From: G963702155 sp963702155
GTDB lineage: Bacteria > Pseudomonadota > Alphaproteobacteria > Micavibrionales > Micavibrionaceae
Reading direction: 5' to 3'
NCBI GenBank assembly: GCA_963702155.1
Contig: OY969717.1
Span: forward strand, 1,984,001 to 2,048,000
Length of the DNA stretch: 64,000 nucleotides
The position numbers were made by a program, and so were the translations under genes. Numbering within the stretch: position 1 is the first letter of the stretch; every line of letters starts with the position of its first letter. Shown piece after piece: positions 37,197-45,383 of the stretch. Under the pieces are notes generated by a model, which was given only the letters and a program-made list of their open reading frames with translations, was not told the DNA's origin and searched no databases.

Positions 37197-38117
37197 ATGA
37201 AAAAAATTAACCCTAAAAATGTATATTACATTAAACTTGGAAGCGGAAATAGCTGGGCTGATGAATGTATTGATAAAGGCATTATTAGGCTCGGGTTTGG
37301 TTCTGATAGGTATTTTGACACCTATCAGGAAAAAAATTGGGATGAGTTGCCAGAATTCTTAAAAGAGAATGTATATAAAAACATTAATTATGACACCAAA
37401 GCCAAAGGAAATATCCAAAAATTCTTTGAAGCTGATGAAAATACACTTTGGATTACTTTTCACAACGGTAGTTTATATTGGGCCATCAGCAAAAGCGGCG
37501 TAGAAGGTGATAGTTCTGGTGCGTATCTTGAAACAGTTGAAGGTTGGAAAAACACTGACATTGAAGGGGAAAGCGTATTTCAAAAAAATAGACTATCTGG
37601 AGTTCTAACTAAAACAGAAGGGTACAGGGGGACAATATGTGGTGTTGGCGCTCAAAAATATTTAATAAAAAAAATTAATGCTGAAGAAAATGAAGATGTA
37701 AAAAAAGCTGAGGAAGATAAAGCATCTCTAATAGAGTCAATCGGAAAATTGATACAACATTTGCAGCCCAAAGATTTCGAAGAGTTAGTTGATTTAATTT
37801 TAAGTAGAAAAGGTGCCCATAGAATTACGAAAGTAGGAGGCACCCAAAAAGATATAGATATGGGTTACCTTATACCTATTTTAAAAGAAAATGTCTTTGT
37901 CCAAGTGAAAAATAGAGCAAATCAAAATGATTTTGACGAATGTGTGAATACTTTTGAAGATAATGATTTCTATAGAATAATGTACTTTATACACCATTCA
38001 GGCAAAATAAAACAAAATGATAATGATGAGAATATAAACATTATCGGCCGTGATGAAATTGCAGAATGGTGCATAGATACAGGTTACATGTCTTGGCTAA
38101 TTGAAAAAACTGCATAG
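37197..38117 (+). CDS. Mrr-type restriction endonuclease with PUA-like N-terminal domain (putative)
   Basis: 306 codons, AT-rich compared with pheS and pheT. The N-terminal about 160 residues (VYYIKLGSGNSWADECIDKG, GIIRLGF, LWITFHNGSLYWAIS) look like a PUA/EVE-superfamily fold of the kind that reads modified bases. The C-terminal domain is PD-(D/E)XK of the Mrr type: DFEELVDLILSRKG (193-206), GGTQKDIDMGY with D219/D221, and VFVQVKNRA with Q236 and K238. The catalytic set appears complete. A modification-dependent (type IV-like) restriction enzyme is the simplest reading. Inserted between pheS and pheT, 20 bp after pheS. Confidence 0.62.
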   Translation: MKKINPKNVYYIKLGSGNSWADECIDKGIIRLGFGSDRYFDTYQEKNWDELPEFLKENVYKNINYDTKAKGNIQKFFEADENTLWITFHNGSLYWAISKSGVEGDSSGAYLETVEGWKNTDIEGESVFQKNRLSGVLTKTEGYRGTICGVGAQKYLIKKINAEENEDVKKAEEDKASLIESIGKLIQHLQPKDFEELVDLILSRKGAHRITKVGGTQKDIDMGYLIPILKENVFVQVKNRANQNDFDECVNTFEDNDFYRIMYFIHHSGKIKQNDNDENINIIGRDEIAEWCIDTGYMSWLIEKTA

Positions 38118-38124
38118 CTGTTTC

Positions 38125-38559
38125 GTGATAAAAGTCCGCCCCTTCACCAACAACGACTTCCCGCAATGGCTACCGCTATGGAATGCCAATAATCAGGGGC
38201 ATGAGGATGCACTTGTCACAACCGAAACGTGGGGCCGTATCGTTGACCCAAACGCCCAAGTCCACGGCCTCGGCGCATTTGATGGCGATACGCTTAAAGG
38301 GCTGGTGCATTATATAACACACCCGACAACGGGCCACGTGAAACCTGTGTGCTACATGCAAGATTTATTTGTTGCCCCCGCGCACCGTAAAAAGGGTATA
38401 GCCCGCAAATTGGTAAAGGCGCTGGAAGCCAAAGGTCGCCAAGAAAAATGGGCGCGGCTTTACTGGCTCGCCGAAGGCAAAAACGAGGCTGCCCAAAATT
38501 TATACAAAACCCTTGGCACACAGCTCGATTTCACGCTACATGTAATAGCATTACCCTAA
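38125..38559 (+). CDS. GNAT family N-acetyltransferase
   Basis: About 144 codons from a GTG at 38125, 7 bp after the nuclease stop. An in-frame ATG at 38101 would overlap that gene by 17 bp. KVRPFTNNDFPQWLPLWNAN is followed by motif A CYMQDLFVAPAHRKKGIARK with the acetyl-CoA pyrophosphate loop (RKKGIA), then WARLYWLAEGKNEAAQNLYK. It uses acetyl-CoA; the acceptor is unknown. GC content is closer to the chromosome than the nuclease gene. Confidence 0.78.
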   Translation: MIKVRPFTNNDFPQWLPLWNANNQGHEDALVTTETWGRIVDPNAQVHGLGAFDGDTLKGLVHYITHPTTGHVKPVCYMQDLFVAPAHRKKGIARKLVKALEAKGRQEKWARLYWLAEGKNEAAQNLYKTLGTQLDFTLHVIALP

Positions 38560-38573
38560 AAGTGATTGTAACT

Positions 38574-38770
38574 ATGAACGATATAAAACTCTATAGCCCC
38601 AATCAATTAGCGCTCGGCTCATTCACATTAGGCAAATTGGAGGGTGCTTGCTGTTGGCTTAATTTCTAGCATTTTTGGCACGATAGCTGCCTATGGATTT
38701 AATAAGTATTGCGACTATATCAGACATGAAAATTTTGCTCTAAGAGAAATAAAAATAAATGAAATTCACA
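38574..38770 (+). pseudogene. Small membrane protein remnant, frameshifted
   Basis: MNDIKLYSPNQLALGSFTLG starts a family of short membrane proteins (LYSPNQ-hydrophobic). The frame stops after 31 codons, but shifting by one base near 38635 gives NWRVLAVGLISSIFGTIAAY, a membrane helix, and IRHENFALREIKIN, running into the pheT start. It is either a real frameshift or a sequence error, and the only likely break seen in the chromosomal half. Confidence 0.42.
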
Positions 38771-41164
38771 CTGAACTGGCTCAAAAAATACCTCGACACA
38801 AACGCATCGCTTGACGAGATAAGCGATAAACTGACCGCGATCGGGCTTGAGGTTGAAGGCATAGAGGATAAGGCCGCAACGTTCGCGCCGTTCAAGGTTG
38901 CCTATGTCGAGGCCGCGGAAAGACACCCTGATGCCGATAAGCTTCAAGTCTGCACCGTCAAAACCGAGTCTGGCACGTTTCAAGTTGTTTGTGGCGCGCC
39001 GAACGCGCGGACGGGTATGAAGGGCATATTTGCGCCCGAAGGTACGTATATTCCGGGTCTTGATGTCACACTTAAAAAAGCCAAAATCCGCGGCGTAGAG
39101 AGCAGCGGCATGCTGGTCTCTGAAAAGGAAATGTGTTTATCGGACGAGCATAACGGCATTATCGAAGTCGATGACAGCCATGAAATCGGCACCCCCATGG
39201 TGCAAATTTTTGGCCTTGATGATCCGGTCGTAGAAATTAACGTCACCCCGAACCGCGCCGATTGTACGGGCATTTATGGAATCGCGCGGGATCTGGCCGC
39301 CGCCGGACTTGGCACGTTAAAGCCGCTGGAAGAAACATCCATTAAAGGATCATTCAAATCCCCAATAAACGTCAAAATCGAGGATAATCAAGGCTGTCCT
39401 CAATTTTTAGGCCGCACTATTAAAGGCGTTAAAAATGGCGTATCACCACAATGGCTGCAAGAGTATTTAAAATCCATCGGCCTCCGCCCCATTTCCGCGC
39501 TGGTTGATATCACCAATTATTTTACCATCGGTCACGCCCGCCCGCTTCATGTTTATGATGCCGACAAAATCAAGGGCGATATTATCGTGCGCAAAACCAA
39601 GGCGGGCGAAGAATTAGAAGCATTAAACGATAAATCATACGAAGCCATCGAAAACATGGTCGGCATTACCGATAACAGCGGCCTGATCGGGATTGGCGGC
39701 ATTGTCGGCGGCACATCGACCGGCAGTGATGAGAGCACGACAAATGTCTTTTTAGAGGCCGCATATTTTGACCCTATGCGGATCGCCAGAGCAGGGCGCG
39801 ACATGGGCATTATCACAGACGCACGTTACCGTTTTGAGCGCGGCGTTGACCCTGAATTCACCGCAAATGCCATGGAGCTGGCAACGCAAATGATCCTTGA
39901 TATCTGCGGCGGTGAGGCAAGCGAAGTGGTTGAGGCAGGAGATGTTCCGGACTGGAGCCGTGAAATCGAATATGATCCTGCCTATGTTCAAAAATTAATT
40001 GGTGTTGATGTTTCTAAAAAAAAACAAAAAGCCATCTTTGAAAATCTCGGCTTTAAAGTTTCTGGCAGCAATCCTATGAGCGTCACGCCCCCATCATGGC
40101 GCGGTGATATTGATGGGCGCGCTGCCCTGACCGAGGAAGTCATCCGCATTTACGGCTTTAATCATATACCCGTGACGAGCATAAAGGCGGAACATCCGCT
40201 TGCCAAAGTGCCGCAAACACCGCGCCTTAAAAATTCAAAACATGCGCGGAACGCTCTAACGGCGCGCGGTCTTGATGAGTGCGTCACATGGTCATTTATG
40301 AATAAGGATTTAGCCGCGCATTTCGGCAGTAATGATAACCCCGCGCTCACGCTTTCAAACCCGATCAGTGAAGAGCTAAACCAAATACGTCCTTCAATTT
40401 TGGGTAACTTGATTGAGGCCGCAGGTCGCAATGCTGCCCAAGGGTTTGCCAATGTGGCACTGTGTGAGATTGGCCCCGTATTCTACACATCTAAATCCGA
40501 AGGGCAGGCCTATATCGCCGCCGGTATTCGCGCGGGACAAAACGCAGACCGCCACTGGAGCGATGCAAACGCCGCGCGCGATGTAGATGTGTACGATGTA
40601 AAGGTAGACGTGCTTGCCGCGCTTGACGCATGCGGCGCGCCATCATCAAACGCGCCAATATCCCGTGATGCACCGGAATATTATCATCCCGGCAGATCTG
40701 GTACAGTGCGCTTAGGTAAAAATGTGCTGGCGTATTTTGGCGAAATACACCCCGCTATTTTAGATGAGATGGGCATAAAAACCTCCGTCAGCGGCTTTGA
40801 AGTGTTTTTGGAAAATATACCCGAGCCACGCGTCAAAAAAGGTAAATCTAAAACGGCCAAACCCTATTTGCATCTTGAACCGCTTCAACCTGTCAGCCGC
40901 GATTTCGCCTTTATCGTTGATAAGGATGTTGAGGCCAATAATATCCTGCGCGCAGTCACATCCGCCGATAAAAAACTGATCGTGGACGCCTCCATTTTCG
41001 ACATCTACGCCGGAAAAGGGATCGAGGATGGTAAAAAATCCGTCGCGCTAAGCATCACACTCCAGCCAACTGAAAAAACCCTTACCGATAAAGATATCGA
41101 AACACTTTCAAACGCCGTCATAAATGCGGTTGAAATCAAAGTCGGCGGTGTTTTGAGGGGGTAA
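38759..41164 (+). CDS. pheT: Phenylalanyl-tRNA synthetase beta subunit
   Basis: 801 codons, full length. The N-terminal MKFTLNWLKKYLDTNASLDE and the OB-fold tRNA-binding domain (ADKLQVCTVKTESGTFQVVC, GAPNARTGMKGIFAPEGTYI) are followed by B3/B4 editing regions, B5 (RDMGIITDARYRFERGVDPE upstream of it), the class II-like core (LTARGLDECVTWSFM) and the C-terminal FDX-ACB domain (LEPLQPVSRDFAFIVDKDVE). Pairs with PheS. The ribosome site is weak (AGAGAAAT). Confidence 0.97.
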   Translation: MKFTLNWLKKYLDTNASLDEISDKLTAIGLEVEGIEDKAATFAPFKVAYVEAAERHPDADKLQVCTVKTESGTFQVVCGAPNARTGMKGIFAPEGTYIPGLDVTLKKAKIRGVESSGMLVSEKEMCLSDEHNGIIEVDDSHEIGTPMVQIFGLDDPVVEINVTPNRADCTGIYGIARDLAAAGLGTLKPLEETSIKGSFKSPINVKIEDNQGCPQFLGRTIKGVKNGVSPQWLQEYLKSIGLRPISALVDITNYFTIGHARPLHVYDADKIKGDIIVRKTKAGEELEALNDKSYEAIENMVGITDNSGLIGIGGIVGGTSTGSDESTTNVFLEAAYFDPMRIARAGRDMGIITDARYRFERGVDPEFTANAMELATQMILDICGGEASEVVEAGDVPDWSREIEYDPAYVQKLIGVDVSKKKQKAIFENLGFKVSGSNPMSVTPPSWRGDIDGRAALTEEVIRIYGFNHIPVTSIKAEHPLAKVPQTPRLKNSKHARNALTARGLDECVTWSFMNKDLAAHFGSNDNPALTLSNPISEELNQIRPSILGNLIEAAGRNAAQGFANVALCEIGPVFYTSKSEGQAYIAAGIRAGQNADRHWSDANAARDVDVYDVKVDVLAALDACGAPSSNAPISRDAPEYYHPGRSGTVRLGKNVLAYFGEIHPAILDEMGIKTSVSGFEVFLENIPEPRVKKGKSKTAKPYLHLEPLQPVSRDFAFIVDKDVEANNILRAVTSADKKLIVDASIFDIYAGKGIEDGKKSVALSITLQPTEKTLTDKDIETLSNAVINAVEIKVGGVLRG

Positions 41165-41170
41165 TTAAAT

Positions 41171-41246
41171 TGTCATTCTGAGCGGAGCGAAGAATCTTTG
41201 CATATCTGCACTAGATCTTTCGTCGCTATTGCTCCTCAAGATGACA
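41171..41246. repeat. Dispersed palindromic repeat, copy 1
   Basis: Starts TGTCATTCTGAGCGGAGCGA and ends CTCAAGATGACA, with GAAGAATC and TCGTCGCTATTGCTC inside, so the two ends are near-complementary. A similar element is at 44259-44341. Both lie between genes. The family is a typical short intergenic palindrome found in many bacterial genomes. Confidence 0.7.
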
Positions 41247-41544
41247 TAAAAATATTCGGGGTTTGTCGGGTTCACGGGAAAATAAAGAAAGAATAAAACA
41301 CGGGGGCCCACATGCTAGCAGGGTATGCGCGTATATCAATTTACGTCGCGCAAAGATGCGCTTTCTATAAAGCCGGTTTTCGTATCTTATATGCCCGCGG
41401 CCTATGCCTTTGTAAACGGGCGGGGCGTCAAAAGACCCCAACGATCCGGCGGCAGTCTTATAACGACGGCCAGTTAACTTGCATAATGACCCTATCAAAA
41501 CCACATACGAAAGTCAAGGAAAATATTCCTATAAGGTTTTTTTA
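41247..41544. other. Intergenic region of unknown content
   Basis: About 300 bp between the dispersed repeat and a perfect hairpin. Open frames exist on both strands (up to 92 codons on the minus strand, 78 on the plus) but none has a ribosome site or recognisable protein. Base composition is higher in GC than the flanking intergenic DNA, and several short inverted repeats (for example CGCGCAAAGATGCGC) suggest a structured RNA or a gene remnant. I cannot assign it. Confidence 0.35.
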
Positions 41545-41580
41545 TTAAGATTATACCCGGCTAACCGGGTATAATCTTAA
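41545..41580. terminator. Perfect bidirectional hairpin
   Basis: TTAAGATTATACCCGG (41545-41560), CTAA loop, CCGGGTATAATCTTAA (41565-41580): 16 bp without mismatch, with a T-run on each outer side. It ends the Cas2-like gene on the minus strand, 7 bp past its stop, and anything entering from pheT on the plus strand. Confidence 0.75.
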
Positions 41581-41586
41581 TTATAT

Positions 41587-41880
41587 TTAAGCTACTTTAC
41601 TAAGCTTATTAGTCAAAGCTGCTTTTAACCATTTATTTTGTTCACTATTATAGCCGAACCATGCAGCTTCGCCTGACAGTCTTGCAATAAAGAGCTCATC
41701 ATTTTCATCCAGACATTTTTTTAAGTCATCTCTAATTGCTGAAGCTGAAAGGCCTGTAGATATTATCCAAGCTGACCCTTGCATATGCCAACATTGAGGG
41801 TAAGAGTTCAACTTTTCATGAATGCAATCATAGTTTTGACCGCGGTAGTTTAAATCGTAAGTTATAATATATGTCGGCAT
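41587..41880 (-). CDS. Cas2-like SinR family protein
   Basis: 97 codons: MPTYIITYDLNYRGQNYD, then SAWIISTGLSASAIRDDLKK, CLDENDELFIARLSGEAAWF and GYNSEQNKWLKAAL. The ferredoxin-like fold with early Asp (YDL) resembles Cas2 and the SinR proteins annotated in many bacteria. Such solitary copies are not tied to CRISPR; nuclease or toxin function is unproven. No CRISPR repeats or other cas genes are in the window. It has its own ribosome site (AAAGGAGGC). Confidence 0.72.
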   Translation of the reverse strand: MPTYIITYDLNYRGQNYDCIHEKLNSYPQCWHMQGSAWIISTGLSASAIRDDLKKCLDENDELFIARLSGEAAWFGYNSEQNKWLKAALTNKLSKVA

Positions 41881-41954
41881 AATAGCCTCCTTTTGTTGTT
41901 ATTAACAAGAAGACACTGCCTTGACTTGGTAAACCGTAAGAAATAAGGTTGTAT

Positions 41955-42040
41955 AACTAACTACCTGATCCACGGCAGCGTCAAACTGATTTTGTGGATC
42001 AAAACTTTTAAGGTCGGGTCTGCAAACCCGGCCTTTTTAG
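41955..42040 (+). ncRNA. Candidate small RNA
   Basis: A TTGACT box (41921-41926) and a -10-like TAAGGT 17 bases later precede an about 85-base stretch with no ORF. It contains an 8-bp stem TGATCCAC (41966-41973) / GTGGATCA (41994-42001) and ends in a terminator hairpin GGTCGGGT / ACCCGGCC plus TTTTT (42011-42039). Hairpin plus terminator, with A/U-rich linker AAAACTTTTA, is a standard sRNA layout. Not matched to a known family by eye. Confidence 0.45.
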
Positions 42041-42163
42041 TTTAGACGCTATAAAATAGCACATATTAATAAATTAGCAGAGTCTTAATTAGAGTGCTAT
42101 TTATGTGCTTGTGGAAAAGTTGGCTTTTAGCTAATTTGCACTAAGCAACCTACAAAATAAACT

Positions 42164-42592
42164 CTATGCCGCCGCCTTTACATCTGCGCCATTGGCCTGC
42201 AAGCTCACTTCAACATTCCCGCGGGTCGCCTTTGAATACGGGCAAATCTGATGCGCGGCTTCAACGATTTTCTCCGCCTTATCCTGATCCACACCATCCA
42301 GCTCAACATTCAAATCTGCACTAATAAAAAATCCGCCATCTTCACCCTTATGAAGCTCAACGGTCGAATTTACAACGACATCGCTGGCATCGACATCGTG
42401 GTCTTTAGCCATGGCCTTAACCGCTTGCCCAAAACATGCGGCATACCCTGCGGCAAATAACTGCTCCGGGTTTGTGCCCTCGCCGTTACTACCCGGCGCA
42501 TGAACTTTGGTATCAATGCGTTTGTCATCGGTGTGCACATGCCCCTCTCGTCCGGCGGTTGAACTGGCATGGGCGGTATATAATACGGTCAT
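42164..42592 (-). CDS. ohr: Organic hydroperoxide resistance protein (OsmC/Ohr family)
   Basis: 142 codons: LYTAHASSTAGREGHVHTDD, GTNPEQLFAAGYAACFGQAV with the reactive Cys, and AHQICPYSKATRGNVEVSLQ with the second Cys in its VCPYSKAT-type motif. Ohr reduces organic peroxides using lipoyl thiols in the cytoplasm. No ohrR regulator is adjacent. In the upstream direction the gene is divergent from the envelope protein gene. Confidence 0.93.
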   Translation of the reverse strand: MTVLYTAHASSTAGREGHVHTDDKRIDTKVHAPGSNGEGTNPEQLFAAGYAACFGQAVKAMAKDHDVDASDVVVNSTVELHKGEDGGFFISADLNVELDGVDQDKAEKIVEAAHQICPYSKATRGNVEVSLQANGADVKAAA

Positions 42593-42666
42593 TTTATAAA
42601 ATCCTTTTGTAACGAATGAAACTCTGTGTTCGAATAAATATATAGATACATAAGTGGCAGAAGCAA

Positions 42667-43305
42667 ATGAAACAGGTTTTATATTTTAGTTTTTTAACTC
42701 TGATCTTATCCATTTCCTCTGTTGGAATTGCAAACGCGCGCCCCGTGTCATACCCGGGGGGCTGGACGGTGATGGTGATGAATAATAAGGATATGAATTC
42801 CTCCCATATTCATTGCACACCAAGCTTTAAAAGATCGTTCGGCTGGCGTCACGAATATCAAAGGGGCGAAAGCTACCATGCTGATACGCTGCAACATAAT
42901 GAGCTTTTAAAACGCTGGAATGCGCCTGCATCGCAAGCCAATATTTATCTAAAATCCGGCGTTGGCGTGGCCTATGACAGCCATGATCAAGCTCCCGCCG
43001 CCTTTACCGGTTTGGCCGCGGATTGGGAAGATAGGCGCTATTTCATCTCCTACGAAAATCGGTTTTTCTGGGCCGATGATCTGGATAAATTCGTGCGTCA
43101 CAATGCGAGAATAGGAATTGCACCATATATCGGAGATACGGGGGACTTGCACACATGGCTAATGCTTCAAGCCGATTATGATGCAGGCGCGGATGATAGC
43201 TTTGCACTCACGCCCCTCGTCCGGTTATTCAAAGGCCCGACCATGGTGGAAGCAGGGTACAATCTGGATGATGGTATACTATTTAATTTGATACAGCGGT
43301 TTTAA
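42667..43305 (+). CDS. Exported envelope protein, probable small beta-barrel
   Basis: 212 codons with a signal peptide (LTLILSISSVGIANA). The mature part starts RPVSYPGGWTVMVMNNKDMN. It contains alternating strands such as ANIYLKSGVGVAYDSHDQ and SFALTPLVRLFKGPTMVEAG and ends with Phe (NLIQRF), as outer-membrane proteins do. Methionine/histidine-rich start (MNNKDMNSSHIHC) suggests metal contact. It lies 15 bp before the HMA gene, so the two form an operon. Function unknown; copper or other metal handling is likely from the partner. Confidence 0.62.
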   Translation: MKQVLYFSFLTLILSISSVGIANARPVSYPGGWTVMVMNNKDMNSSHIHCTPSFKRSFGWRHEYQRGESYHADTLQHNELLKRWNAPASQANIYLKSGVGVAYDSHDQAPAAFTGLAADWEDRRYFISYENRFFWADDLDKFVRHNARIGIAPYIGDTGDLHTWLMLQADYDAGADDSFALTPLVRLFKGPTMVEAGYNLDDGILFNLIQRF

Positions 43306-43320
43306 AAGGAGAGACGAAAA

Positions 43321-43617
43321 ATGAGAAAATTTCTGGCAATAATAACGGTGGCGATATGTCTAAGCAGCCCCGCTTTGGCCGCCGAAAATATTTTGATCAA
43401 GGTCAACGGCATGGTTTGCGACTTCTGCGCGCAATCTATATGGAAGGTGTTTCAGGATTATGACGCCGTTGATGATATTGATGTCAATCTTGATACGGGC
43501 ATCGTAACCGTCAACTTAAAGGAAGGCCAAGACCTGACTGACGAGCAACTCGATAAAGCCATCACATACGCCGGATATGATCTGGTCGAAGTGACGCGTG
43601 AGGAAGATACGGAATAA
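43321..43617 (+). CDS. Periplasmic heavy-metal-associated (HMA) domain protein
   Basis: 98 codons. The signal peptide (FLAIITVAICLSSPALA) is followed by one HMA domain with ILIKVNGMVCDFCAQSIWKV (C33, C36) and the usual beta-alpha-beta-beta-alpha-beta pattern ending LDKAITYAGYDLVEV. It would carry a soft metal such as Cu(I) or Hg(II) in the periplasm, like MerP or CopZ. Same operon as the envelope protein. Its 3' end overlaps the convergent membrane gene by about 102 bp. Confidence 0.85.
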   Translation: MRKFLAIITVAICLSSPALAAENILIKVNGMVCDFCAQSIWKVFQDYDAVDDIDVNLDTGIVTVNLKEGQDLTDEQLDKAITYAGYDLVEVTREEDTE

Positions 43618-44247
43618 TTGAGCATTAGATTTTTGAAAAATTTTATGCTCAATAACGTGCATAACCGCATCCGCTAATGTTTTGAGGATCATAAATAAGA
43701 CCAGCGCGCCACCAAAAAAGCCGCCAAACAAGATAGTAAAATGCATCGGAAAAATACGCATATAGGGATAAAACATCATCATCCCCAAATCGGGTTTGCG
43801 ATCTTTAAAATCCAGTAACATATTTCGTAGGAGCGAAAAGCCATGGCTGGCAATAAACCCGATCACACAGAGTATAATAAGCCGCAAATCTTCCGCGGCA
43901 ATCTCATGAAGCGGAAGTTCTTGCCACAAAAACAGGAAGTACCCCGCATGAAACGCGCCATAATGGAGCGCAAAAAATACAGCCACCTGCCGTTTTGTTT
44001 TTGGCGTTTCCGGTGAAGGCTTATGATTCATCAAAAGGTTTTTAGTTGTAAACTCTTTCAGCGATGCAATGCGGATCACATTCATCGCGCCGATAATCAC
44101 CGACTGCGCCCAGTAAATCCACATGACTTCATGCAAATCCCAGCCTTGCTGAGCGGCGAGAATAATCGACAAAACATTCCCTGCCACCACACCCCAAAAG
44201 GTAGTGTCCAGATAAAAGGCAGATGGTTTTGAAGGCGGAAGTGTCAT
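43516..44247 (-). CDS. DUF6498 integral membrane protein
   Basis: 243 codons with five or six membrane helices (VVAGNVLSIILAAQQGW, VMWIYWAQSVIIGAMNVIR, VAVFFALHYGAFHAGYFLFL, LIILCVIGFIASHGFSLL, FTILFGGFFGGALVLFMILK). The family core ends at LKTLADAVMHVIEH. The last about 35 residues run antisense through the HMA gene and look like read-through past an eroded end. Function unknown. Confidence 0.75.
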   Translation of the reverse strand: MTLPPSKPSAFYLDTTFWGVVAGNVLSIILAAQQGWDLHEVMWIYWAQSVIIGAMNVIRIASLKEFTTKNLLMNHKPSPETPKTKRQVAVFFALHYGAFHAGYFLFLWQELPLHEIAAEDLRLIILCVIGFIASHGFSLLRNMLLDFKDRKPDLGMMMFYPYMRIFPMHFTILFGGFFGGALVLFMILKTLADAVMHVIEHKIFQKSNAQLFRIFLTRHFDQIISGVCDGFIELLVSQVLAFL

Positions 44248-44258
44248 AGCAAAGGGTT

Positions 44259-44341
44259 TGTCATTCTGAGTGTACGCGAAGAATCCGCATATTTAAATTT
44301 TAAATCTCCAATATCCTTCGCTATTCACCTCGAGGATGACA
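44259..44341. repeat. Dispersed palindromic repeat, copy 2
   Basis: Starts TGTCATTCTGAGTGTACGCG and ends CTCGAGGATGACA, with GAAGAATCCGCAT and CCTTCGCTATTCAC inside. It shares ends and core with copy 1 at 41171-41246 and could fold into one long imperfect stem. It lies between the divergent ends of the membrane and phoH genes. Confidence 0.7.
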
Positions 44342-44347
44342 ATGATT

Positions 44348-45112
44348 TTAAAGTACGCCCAGCATATCTGCAACCAAAGGATGGCGCACGATATCCTTGG
44401 CATCCAAACGGATAACACCGATTTTCTCTATCGCATCAAGCTTGTCTGAGACTTGCGCCAGACCGCTCATCCCTTCCAGCAAATCACTCTGCGCGGGATC
44501 ACCCGTAACCACCATCGTTGAATGCCACCCCAAACGCGAGAGCAACATTTTAAGCTGTCCGTAGGTGCAGTTCTGCGCCTCATCTACAACAACAAAGGCA
44601 TTATTAAGTGTCCGGCCGCGCATAAAGCCGATAGGGGCGATTTCAATTGTGCCGTCCTCAATATATCCGCGCACTTTACGCCCGCCCATGCGATCACCAA
44701 GCGCATCGTATAAAGGCCGCAAATAAGGCGCCATTTTCTCGTGCATATCACCGGGGAGATACCCCAAAGACTCGCCTGCCTCCATCGCCGGACGGGATAA
44801 AATAATGCGCTCTACCTTGCCGTCTTCAAGCGCGCGGACAGCAGAAGATATCGCAATGTATGTTTTCCCCGTTCCGGCCGGACCAATGGCAAAGGTTAAA
44901 CTTCTCTCCGCAATAGAAGCCATCAACGCGGCCTGCCCTTCAGATCGCGGCTTAATATTCTTCACATATTTCTTATCCCTGCGCCCGTCAATATCGCGGT
45001 CTAGTGGATGCCAATCGCTTCCTTTGGACGCTTTGTGATCTGAAAACTGATCAAGCTGGTGAAGTTCAAAATTGCGATTTTTTTTAATCTTTTTAGAATA
45101 TGATTTAGCCAT
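44348..45112 (-). CDS. PhoH family ATPase
   Basis: 254 codons. Residues 60-254 are a PhoH-type P-loop domain: SEGQAALMASIAERSLTFAI, Walker A GPAGTGKT, IILSRPAMEAGESLGYLPGD, Walker B FVVVDEAQNCT and VVTGDPAQSDL. The N-terminal 60 residues are basic and unstructured. No KH or PIN domain, so it is the short form. PhoH proteins are RNA-linked ATPases/helicases of unclear role. Not next to ybeY here, unlike the phoH-ybeY operon form. Confidence 0.85.
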   Translation of the reverse strand: MAKSYSKKIKKNRNFELHQLDQFSDHKASKGSDWHPLDRDIDGRRDKKYVKNIKPRSEGQAALMASIAERSLTFAIGPAGTGKTYIAISSAVRALEDGKVERIILSRPAMEAGESLGYLPGDMHEKMAPYLRPLYDALGDRMGGRKVRGYIEDGTIEIAPIGFMRGRTLNNAFVVVDEAQNCTYGQLKMLLSRLGWHSTMVVTGDPAQSDLLEGMSGLAQVSDKLDAIEKIGVIRLDAKDIVRHPLVADMLGVL

Positions 45113-45383
45113 GCGAACGCACTCCTTTGCGATAGTAAAGGTGAAGGGGGGTAAGAGATATAATCAGGAAAAAGAAAGGGAAGCGCCCGTTTGGACGATA
45201 AAAAGAAATGATCAAAATATGAAGATACGATCAAATGAAACCCCTGACGTATAAGATAATAACAGAATATCACAAAAGACTGCGCAAACGCATAAAATTT
45301 AAAAACTTCGATAAAAGTTTTACACAACTGCAAAGATCAGGGTAAAATATATAAATGATAAAAAACGCGGGAGCTAACATAGT

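Noticed and set aside
41312..41548. Plus-strand frame starting MLAGYARIS, like a resolvase N-terminus
   Set aside because: The likeness ends after a few residues, there is no catalytic Ser context and the rest is unlike a recombinase.
43516..43617. HMA gene as spurious because a longer gene overlaps it
   Set aside because: The HMA protein has a signal peptide and a full metal motif. The overlapping part of the other gene lies outside its family core.
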